Positions 56,563 to 64,000 of a stretch of 64,000 nucleotides of DNA are shown piece after piece. This DNA comes from Plasmopara viticola. Lineage: Eukaryota; Oomycota; Peronosporomycetes; Peronosporales; Peronosporaceae. The position numbers and the translations under genes are program-made. Where the stretch lies: positions 992,001-1,056,000 of the forward strand of contig MBPM02000002.1 of NCBI GenBank assembly GCA_001695595.3, given 5' to 3'. The notes under the pieces were generated by a model, which was not told the DNA's origin, made no database searches, and saw only the letters and a program-made list of their open reading frames with translations. Numbering within the stretch: position 1 is the first letter of the stretch; the number at the start of each line of letters is the position of its first letter.

Positions 56563-59500
56563 TGCGTTCGTCTCGTGTTGCACTTTCGAAATTCTATTAA
56601 TTAATGTCACTTTACATTTTAAAGAATAAATTATTGCAGCACTTGCAGGCCATTTTTTGCTTTGTACACGCAATGTGCATTTAATGTAGATTGAACAATC
56701 TTTAGGCATCTGATGCTTTGTCGCTATTTTACTCAACTTGTCGTGTCGGACAACCTCAAGGTCTTTTCAAGCCGCCGTAGGATGGCATGTAGAAGACGCT
56801 TTGTAGATTGCAATGGATGCCATATATTGTCGAATTATATTATTATACTTATTCATCAAACTTGCGAGTCCTTGCAAATGCAGATTGCCGCCAACGATCT
56901 CAAAGTAAATGACTAGCTGTAGATTTCTCCGCGGTCGCAATGATATCGTTTCGTTTATCGCTTTCACAAGCTAATAAAATTGCGGTAAAAACGTCGGCGT
57001 GCTTTGCTAACTGTTGTCTTTGCCACCACGAAGAAATTCGATACTGCAATAGAACACGATCAGTTCTACTATGTAAGTCACGTTCCGTGTCACTGCATGT
57101 TTCTTCAAGGCTGACGCCTAGCGACCCAGTTAAAGCACTAAAGGTCAACCTTATGAGGGCGTAGACTAGCGCAGCCTTCCAAATACCTGCTGACATTTAC
57201 GATGCAAATGTCGCGCATTGCAACACGAGTCTTGTCCACATGTATGACGGTCAAAACAAAGGCCTTATGACTAAAAGTGTACACGCTTACCCTTTCACGT
57301 GTCATCGGGAATCGTCAAGAAGCGATATTACTAAAACTTTTACGGCTTAGCCTTATCGAAGCATCGCCAGCCCTTCTTAACTAATTTCCCGACGCATATC
57401 ATGTGCTTAAATACATACCGTTTGTGACAGCGCTTACGACAAAGCGTATTTGTTAGTACTTGTTGTTACGCTAATCCGGTAAATATTAATGCAAAATAGC
57501 TCTAAAATAGATCGCAAAACTTAAGTGCAACTGTAGAAGCACTCCATGTACACTTTACCCGTTGGCGCGGGATCACTGCGGTAAACAATTACATTGTGAT
57601 GCGAAATAGACTTCTTGGTCGTAAAACCAATAATTTATGTCAGGTTTGATATGGCCAAATGGCTCATAAAGTCTGTAAATACGGCTAACTTTCGGTCGTT
57701 CGTAACCCATGACTCTTTTCTGGCTTGGCAGAAGCGGGTTGGAGATTGTCATTTGGCACTCGCGCCATCCAGTATGCTAGAGAATAAAATGGGAGACTGT
57801 TCTTAATTACAGTATTTAGTTTTCTAGGCATGAGTACGTCAAGGTAAAGCCTGCATTTTAGTAAACACTGTTCTTATTGTTTAATGCGCTTTCACTTATG
57901 TCAACAATTTAGCGGATAGTCAGGCAGAAAGCGTGATTTTTTCGCTTGAATGTATATGCGCAGTATGTAGCCCACAAGTTTTGTCTGCTTAAGTTTGTAC
58001 TGACGAATGCGTTTCAAGCCTGGGCAGACCTAATACCTTTAGAAAAAAACTATGATACCCTCAAGCTCCTAAGCTTTTGAGCTCAGGTGCTCGTGGGAAC
58101 GGACAATTTTTGAACAGCCATTTCCGGCCGGGCCTTTGTTTTGCTCAACTTTTCTTTAGCAAAATGCTCATCTGACGTCGCATGTAGAATTTAACAGGAT
58201 AAGAATTCGATTGCACCCGCTCAGCAAAATAAGATTTCTGACGAATGAGAAACATTCAATGTTTTGTATAATTTTTTAGATATAGTGCCACAAAAATGCT
58301 TATAAGCTTATTACTTATGGACAAAACAAATTCATTGACATTAACAAGGTTTAGGAACGGCATAGAACGGCGTGCACATTTTGTCTTCCCGAAATGATCT
58401 CGACGCTTATGTAAAGCTTCTTAAAAGGCTCAGAGCTTTAGCTTTCAAGCGATTACTTATGTGTTCTCGGTACCTCTTATAGACGTCGCTTCCACGCCCC
58501 ATCTTGCTTGCGAAGCGATACCGAATGGTCAAGTAGCTGCCTAAAATGCTCAAAGCCACTGCCACATCGACCGCAAGAGTGAGAGATTGAGCCTTAATAA
58601 GACTGCGCCCAGCCTAGAGCTCTCTGCGAATTGAAGCGACTTTTCAATCCACTTTTTATTCTCGAGCTGAGTCGTGTAGCGGTCAGCTCAACTGTATATT
58701 AGACAGTTCAATAGCCAAAGGAGTTCATCTTTCCAACACAAAAAGCCGCAGCCTGACGGCTAGGGCCAAATATGTTAGTCCTTTGAGCGCTTACGCTAAA
58801 TTACATAGGAGCTGCTTCCTTGCATGAATATGGTGTGAATTAGAGTAATAGATGGCTCCTTTTGGACGGCTACGAAAGGACACACATTTTAGTGTGAATA
58901 AGGTGGGATTTTAAGAACAAGGTCGTCCGGATGCCTGCTTTGTAAAAGTCGCTACGAGCTGTTTGTGACCAAAGTCTGCTTTAAAATCATAAGTATTGCG
59001 TGCTTCACAGATACTCAGCGATACTTTGTCTGCCTGGTGGAATATGGTGGGGGTTTTAAGCACGCGCACGGAACTTAAGCTATCACACTTTGAATTGGTA
59101 TCTTGCCAAAGCCGAAACGCTTTTAAGTCTACTTGCTTTTTTAAAAATAGGTGAGCGGACTGAGCTTTGTGTAAGGTTTTCGTGCATGGTACTTATTCTT
59201 ACGTCAGAAGAGCCTAATTTCACAGTTGGCTCTTCATTTAATTTGTGGTGGTCACAGTAGATGGCAATTCTTTTATAAAATTTGATGTAAAATTTAATTC
59301 TACCTTCGTGCTAGTGCTATAAGTGTATAGCTGCCGAAAGATTGTTTTGAGCTTTTTCGCAACTGCCGCACGATTTGTGGTTTTTGAGTGGCTCTGTTGA
59401 AGAGTCAAGCGAATGATAGGAGTTGTCAGCGCTTGGCGAAAAAAATCAAATTTCCGTTTTGTCGATCCCAAACTGTAGAACGAGTGAATCTATCGATTCG

Positions 59501-61251
59501 CATTTATACCGGTAGGCGAGTCGCAAAGCCAACCGCCAACTGCACTGGAAATGTTTGTAGCAAAAGCTTAGTGGTGTCTTTACTCTTTTCCTCAATTCAA
59601 ACGCAAAAAGATGATCGTCAGTGAGGGCATACAAGATCGATTTTTTACCTTGAATAATGTCGTGGACTTCGCTTTGAGGAAAAGGTAGACCTTTTACATA
59701 GACGGCGAGTCTGACAACTAGTCTAACACCATAAAGAGCTTACCCTAGCTCTTAGAGCCGTTTGGCATCATTGCTATCGGATTTAGGCTTCAATGTCTTT
59801 GCAGTGGACGAAGGCACTGATGCGCGTTCGCCGCACTTCTTATTTTCGTTATTGCCAACATCTCTGTGACGTATTGGGCGATGGTGAGTCTATTTAAAGC
59901 CCTTTTTTAAGTGGCTCTTATGACTCAGTATTTTCCAAGGAAAAGCTTTTGGCGCAGTAATCGCCTTTGCTTCAGATGCACCCTTGGTTGCAGAAGTAAT
60001 GCTAGCGTGGTCATCGTCGTGCTGCCTGTTTGCTAATGACCAGACGAAATTTCGAATAGAAGTCATTAACGATAACAATAATCCTCTTTTCCCTTTTGAA
60101 TTTGTCTCAGACAAGTAGGGAGCACTTCAGCGAACGAGCCGTAGCGTAAAGCAATTATATTATTCTTGAAGCTGCTCATTTAGGATTGGCGGTAAGCTGA
60201 AATGTACATATTTCTATTAGTCTTTCAACTGCATTCTATTGCACATTGATCTTCTAAAGCCAAGTATAGTCAGCAGCCGCTTAATAAATATCGCATATCT
60301 TCCTGCACGTCTTCGTTTGTGCAAGTAACGGTATACTCACCCCACGTCTACCAAATGGTCTCACTGAAGCTTCGGCATTCATAACTCTCGGTCTCGAATA
60401 AATCTCCCAGGTAGGAGCGAATATAAATGCTGTCGCTCCTTGTACTTGTCGCACAAAGGTCCCATAGGCTTTTACATACATGCCCATCCATTTGTCCTTG
60501 TATAATCCCCAATATATTTTACATCGATAGGAAATATGCAGGTTTTGATCTCCAGATTTGTCACTATTTAGTATTGTCCCCGGTAGGATCTTTAAGATCC
60601 ACCATATAGTAAAACAAACATTTAACATCTTGTATCCAGGCACTACAAACGCTACCGAGGTGCTAAGACAGTAGGTTCTGACACTTTTGTCTGCGAAGAG
60701 AATCCGCGCTAATGTACTTTAGCTGTATGCTGACGAAAACGTTTGTCGACAAAGTTAACAAACCTGATGATATGCAGCTTATAGTCTGGCTACGCAAAAG
60801 CACGTCGTGAACACATTGTGTCTGCCTATCTTATATTTAACGATGAATAAAGTTTTGAAATAGTTGACAGCAATTTTGCCGCTCGCTAGGATAATCGGGG
60901 CGCATATATCGACGCTCGCAAGGCTGAGTAATACGGAGACACCACAACGAGCGTCGATCCAAACAAAAGACAATCATCTTCGCAAGTGTGCAGCCTTTGG
61001 GATATTAATCGAAGCCATGTCCGAGTAAATTTCACTTGATAGCCCTAAGAGCCTTAAGTAAAGCGCTATGACTCTCTCATGCCCCTTCCTAACGAGTTGC
61101 GATCACGCGTAGGCAATGTCGCGGTCAGAAGCCACAAACAAAGCTGATTATTCTTCGACAAAGTTTAAACAGATGCTCATTAAAGAATTGATATGATGTT
61201 ATAAGTTCTGGCTCTGGCTCTTTCATAAGCATTCGATTTTTTCCTAATAAA
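56563..61251. other. Gene-poor, AT-rich region
   Basis: No supported gene in about 4.7 kb. A 74-residue frame at 59890-60114 (minus, basic and Ser/Thr-rich) could be a small protein but has no signal peptide, neighbour or family to support it. No tRNA, rRNA or clear transposon protein was found. Confidence 0.45.
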
Positions 61252-61905
61252 GTGGTTGAAGGTTTTGAAACACTCGCTTGTAAGGCTAAGACCTTCTGTC
61301 AAAATGGATTTGGGCATGAGAATTTGAGCGAAAAACGCACCAGTCATGAGATTGCTATCGATAGCATACTTCAATCTTTAGACGAGCAGTCATTTATCAA
61401 TAGGCCGCTTTTCTTTCTGCACGCCTCCTCTGAGCAACAGGCATCACGTATTGAAGCATTTTTTTGTTGTACTTTTGACGTTTTAAAGGAAGCCTGGGAA
61501 GTCATAATAGACATGTAAGATATGAAGACAAGGTATTTCCCGAACGATATGTGATGACGTCTTTGATGCCTATAACCGCGAGAAATCGAGGTACGCTGGT
61601 GCTGTAAATGTTATAGGTAGTGTCCTTCATGTGAGTGAGTCAGATCCACGCATGCGCAACATAGCACCGGTTTGCTTAGGTGGCTGGCCAGAAATGTGGA
61701 AATTGGAAGGTTTCATAGTGTCGAGGCTACAAATGTCTACGAAAACAGAGATGGGACGCTATATGTGTTCGATCTCTGGGTGTCTCAAACGCATCCTCTG
61801 CTAGTATCAAAACCTGATACGCTGAAAAAAATGACAGACCAGCTGATAGTTGTATCACAACAGGATCGAGAACCTAAAAAGATACAGATACATTCGTCAG
61901 TTTAG
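61252..61905 (+). pseudogene. Decayed coding region, family not recognised
   Basis: Consecutive plus-strand frames look protein-like: DSILQSLDEQSFINRPLFFL (61362-61421), DVFDAYNREKSRYAG (~61557-61601) and ATNVYENRDGTLYVFDLWV (~61729-61785). They are separated by stops and frame changes. The last piece recalls the strand-rich part of a phospholipid-binding (PX or similar) domain, but this is weak. A broken gene is the best reading; an undetected set of introns is the alternative. Confidence 0.35.
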
Positions 61906-62446
61906 ATGTAGGCGTCTTGGGTCATCCGAATGGGCAGTATAAGCTGCGCCTAGACTCAATATTTCGGAGATTTTTTTAGGATTCGGTATAATATCTATCA
62001 AATTGTGATATCATAAGGTCCGCCATACCTTTTCTAATCTTTATCGCCATTAGAGCAATGTAATTTCATTAATACCTTGATCATCGAGCAAACAGATTGG
62101 TTTGGTGCGCAAGTCGAAATTTCTGTACTGTTGACGATCAGAAATTAAATTCGTAGCACTTTAAACAATGCACTGGTCCTAGTAGAAAAATACAAATTAA
62201 GGGGGTCAAATGTACCTATCAAAGCGGTAGTGTCTAGCGATGCTATGCAAAAGCTAACGATATCAAAAAGTCTATCAATCACACCTGCGGCATTAGTCGT
62301 CTGGTCACGCTGTATTTTCGGCCATTGCGAGCTTTTGTTCAGGCATAATTTGACAAAATATTTGCCTATAATTGCTTTTAAAATGTTAACCGCAAGCGGA
62401 AGAGGTAATGATTTTGCGGGAGTGATGAGACGTAACCAACAATACG
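61906..62446. other. Intergenic, no supported gene
   Basis: The sequence is AT-rich, with one short frame (62230-62466) that runs into the SINE and has no family resemblance. The original promoter of the PNGase A-like gene may lie here, upstream of the SINE. Confidence 0.4.
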
Positions 62447-62460
62447 CTCAAGCGAGTGAT
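62447..62460. repeat. Left target-site duplication of the SINE
   Basis: CTCAAGCGAGTGAT here is identical to 62739-62752. The two 14-bp copies flank exactly the 278-bp tRNA-headed element, as expected after target-primed integration by LINE machinery. Confidence 0.85.
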
Positions 62461-62738
62461 TACTAACCCTGTGGCTCGTGCGGTTAGCCGTTCGACCCAG
62501 GACCGGGAGGTACCTGTTTCGATACCCATAGGATCCGAATCAAGGCAGCCGGAAATAGGTCACTAAAGTGGACGAGCCATCACCCCCGAGTGTGTGGCTG
62601 CCCTACCAACTCGCGCCCGATTGGGTAATAAAAGGGTTGGGTAGGGGGACGCCCCACTATGAGGGGTACGGAACCCGGTCCGAATATCTACCAGCATCTC
62701 GCGATAGAGGCAGCTTAGTCCTAGCGCATGGCTCAAAT
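62461..62738 (+). mobile_element. tRNA-derived SINE, 278 bp
   Basis: The 5' end carries RNA polymerase III promoter-like boxes: an A-box-like GTGGCTCGTGCGGTTAGCC (62471-62489) and a B-box-like GTTTCGATACC (62516-62526), spaced as in a tRNA gene. GGCT/AGCC can form the D-stem. A ~200-bp body unrelated to tRNA follows, and there is no long A-tail. It is bounded by a perfect 14-bp target-site duplication (62447-62460 and 62739-62752). tRNA-related SINEs are known in Phytophthora. It is not a functional tRNA, because the acceptor and anticodon stems do not form. Confidence 0.82.
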
Positions 62739-62752
62739 CTCAAGCGAGTGAT
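62739..62752. repeat. Right target-site duplication of the SINE
   Basis: This is the second copy of the 14-bp direct repeat CTCAAGCGAGTGAT. It ends 63 bp before the PNGase A-like start codon. Confidence 0.85.
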
Positions 62753-62815
62753 CTATCCGCTTTATAGAAAAAAAAGACGGAATGATTCTGAAAGAGCCAA
62801 GGTTTAGTGTAGAAA

Positions 62816-64000
62816 ATGATTCGGGTCGCTTTTGCGACTCTATTGGCTGGGCTAAGCCATGTACAGCCCACCAGCAGCGATTCGACCGTGGCCACGGCCG
62901 TTGAAGTAGGTGGCGAACCCTATGCCAATGTACGTGGCGTACCATGCGTGGTGCCACTCGTCACGCACACATTCTCCAACTCGTACTGGCAACCAGCCGT
63001 CGAAGCGTTCACTGTGCCACCATGTGACGACGATTTTTCGGTCGTCTATCTCAAATGGGCTGCAACTTGTGACGCAGGAAGGCAATACGATCGCTTTGCA
63101 GCCGTCTGGGTGAACGGGGTCGAGCTCCTTCGAACGTCTACTGCGGAGCCATCCCGCAATTTTAGCGTGAAATGGGACGTGGTCAAAGATGTTTCCTTGT
63201 ACAGCAACGTCGTAAAAGGTGGCGGGACTGTGGTGGTCGCTCTCGACAATATTGTGAATTCCATGTACACAAGTAGTTATCAAGTCGATCTGTCACTGGA
63301 ATTCTATCGTCCTTCTGACGCAAGCAAGGTAATCAAGCAACCGGATCAAATCATGCCAATTTCCACGAACAAGACATCGTACGGATGGTTCACTGTGGAC
63401 CCAACGTCGAATCAAAGTAGTGGACAACATCAAATGGTGCACTTGCCAGAGAATACTGAAGAGCTGTACCTCGAACTCTTCTTGTCCCATCACCAGTGTG
63501 ATGAATTCTTTTACTCTCATGCACCAAATCAAGACGCATCGAATGAACGAAACGGCGCGAGGTGTGGGGCCGATGGTGCTTTTCGTGAAGTGCAAGTACT
63601 TGTTGATAATCACGTCGTCGGGATTGTCTGGCCATTTCCACTCGTGTATACAGGAGGCTTGAATCCATATTTGTGGATGCCCATTGTAAGCATTGGGGCG
63701 TTCAAGGCACCCACGTACATGATCAACTTGACTTTATTCCTTGGAATGTTCCTGGACAACCATTCACATGCTGTCACGTTTCGTGTGCTTTACGGCGAGA
63801 CCTTTTGGCTGATCGATGGGAATCTACTCGTCTATCAAGATGCAACAGCTACAAGTCCAACTCGGGCTGAAATACTAGAAGAAAAGCTGGACCAATTCGT
63901 TGAGCCTTCTATCGCTACAAACTCTATGACGCATGACAATGCCAGTGTTACCTATTGGTCCTCGGCTACACGCGATCTGTACGTCAAGACCAGTGTTACT
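62816..64000 (+). CDS. PNGase A-like secreted glycoamidase, 5' part (cut by window edge)
   Basis: An uninterrupted frame of 395 codons starts at the ATG at 62816 and runs off the right edge. A signal peptide is likely (residues ~1-20, MIRVAFATLLAGLSHV). The rest follows the peptide-N4-(N-acetyl-beta-glucosaminyl)asparagine amidase A family: VVPLVTHTFSNSYW, then VYLKWAATCDAGRQYDRFAA, the region REVQVLVDNHVVGIVWPFPL, VYTGGLNPYLWMPIVSIGAF and TFWLIDGNLLVY. PNGase A removes N-glycans from glycoproteins or glycopeptides in secretory or extracellular compartments. In a plant pathogen it could act on host glycoproteins, which is inference. The start is the first Met and gives a good signal sequence. 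A SINE lies 63 bp upstream. Confidence 0.88.
   Translation, partial: MIRVAFATLLAGLSHVQPTSSDSTVATAVEVGGEPYANVRGVPCVVPLVTHTFSNSYWQPAVEAFTVPPCDDDFSVVYLKWAATCDAGRQYDRFAAVWVNGVELLRTSTAEPSRNFSVKWDVVKDVSLYSNVVKGGGTVVVALDNIVNSMYTSSYQVDLSLEFYRPSDASKVIKQPDQIMPISTNKTSYGWFTVDPTSNQSSGQHQMVHLPENTEELYLELFLSHHQCDEFFYSHAPNQDASNERNGARCGADGAFREVQVLVDNHVVGIVWPFPLVYTGGLNPYLWMPIVSIGAFKAPTYMINLTLFLGMFLDNHSHAVTFRVLYGETFWLIDGNLLVYQDATATSPTRAEILEEKLDQFVEPSIATNSMTHDNASVTYWSSATRDLYVKTSVT

Noticed and set aside
62461..62535. A possible functional tRNA gene
   Set aside because: A- and B-box-like motifs are present, but the acceptor and anticodon stems do not pair, and the sequence continues into a 278-bp element with target-site duplications. 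It is a SINE head.
62852..63668. Minus-strand frames of up to 143 codons at the right edge
   Set aside because: They are antisense shadows of the PNGase A-like gene, whose plus frame is open for 395 codons and matches a known family.
1..64000. CRISPR arrays, operons, bacterial-type promoters, rRNA genes, centromeric or telomeric repeats
   Set aside because: None seen. The window is eukaryotic, with spliceosomal introns, and shows no regularly spaced repeats or rRNA-like sequence.

Overview
The window looks like nuclear DNA of a plant-associated oomycete (Phytophthora, downy mildew or a close relative). The main evidence is a secreted elicitin-like protein (28052-28771, minus), a family known only from these organisms. 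Short GT-AG introns of 56-109 bp, compact gene clusters and AT-rich, transposon-littered gaps agree with this. The species cannot be named from the sequence alone.

Layout. (1) 1-3130: the 5' part of a coiled-coil hypothetical gene runs off the left edge. A decayed and partly inverted second copy of it lies at 2566-3030, and decayed coding sequence lies at 1103-1978. (2) 3141-9800 is a tight housekeeping cluster: a PLC-like phosphodiesterase, FAD synthase, an MMTAG2-like RS protein, a Qb-SNARE and CCT6. Convergent 3' ends are only about 70 bp apart, and one divergent pair shares a 68-bp intergenic promoter. (3) 9.8-24.7 kb is gene-poor. It holds a 6.6-kb broken LINE (about 13.56-20.18 kb), an orphan 3' exon and decayed coding fragments. 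(4) 24.8-44 kb holds a 1059-residue unrecognised protein, the elicitin-like gene, a 14.1-kb single-exon cytoplasmic dynein heavy chain and histone H2A.Z. (5) 44-52.5 kb is gene-poor, with Ty3/Gypsy relics and a perfect 17-bp hairpin. (6) 52.6-56.6 kb is a convergent pair: an 11-exon Kelch-BTB gene and a 7-exon PHP-domain phosphoesterase. (7) 56.6-62.4 kb is gene-poor with one decayed coding region. (8) At the right edge a PNGase A-like secreted glycoamidase gene starts at 62816 and runs off the window. A tRNA-headed SINE with a perfect 14-bp target-site duplication sits 63 bp before its start codon.

The genes serve general cell functions: cofactor synthesis (FAD1), protein folding (CCT6), vesicle fusion (SNARE), microtubule transport (dynein) and chromatin (H2A.Z). 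Two secreted proteins (elicitin-like, PNGase A-like) are plausible parts of the outward-facing repertoire. There is no operon logic. The pattern is gene islands separated by repeat-rich deserts, as described for oomycete genomes. The most noteworthy observations are the SINE in a promoter-proximal position, the partly inverted gene copy near the left edge, and the Kelch gene whose introns recur at the same place in successive propeller blades. All splice models were made by hand from GT-AG sites, reading frame and protein-family similarity recalled from knowledge; none was checked against transcripts.
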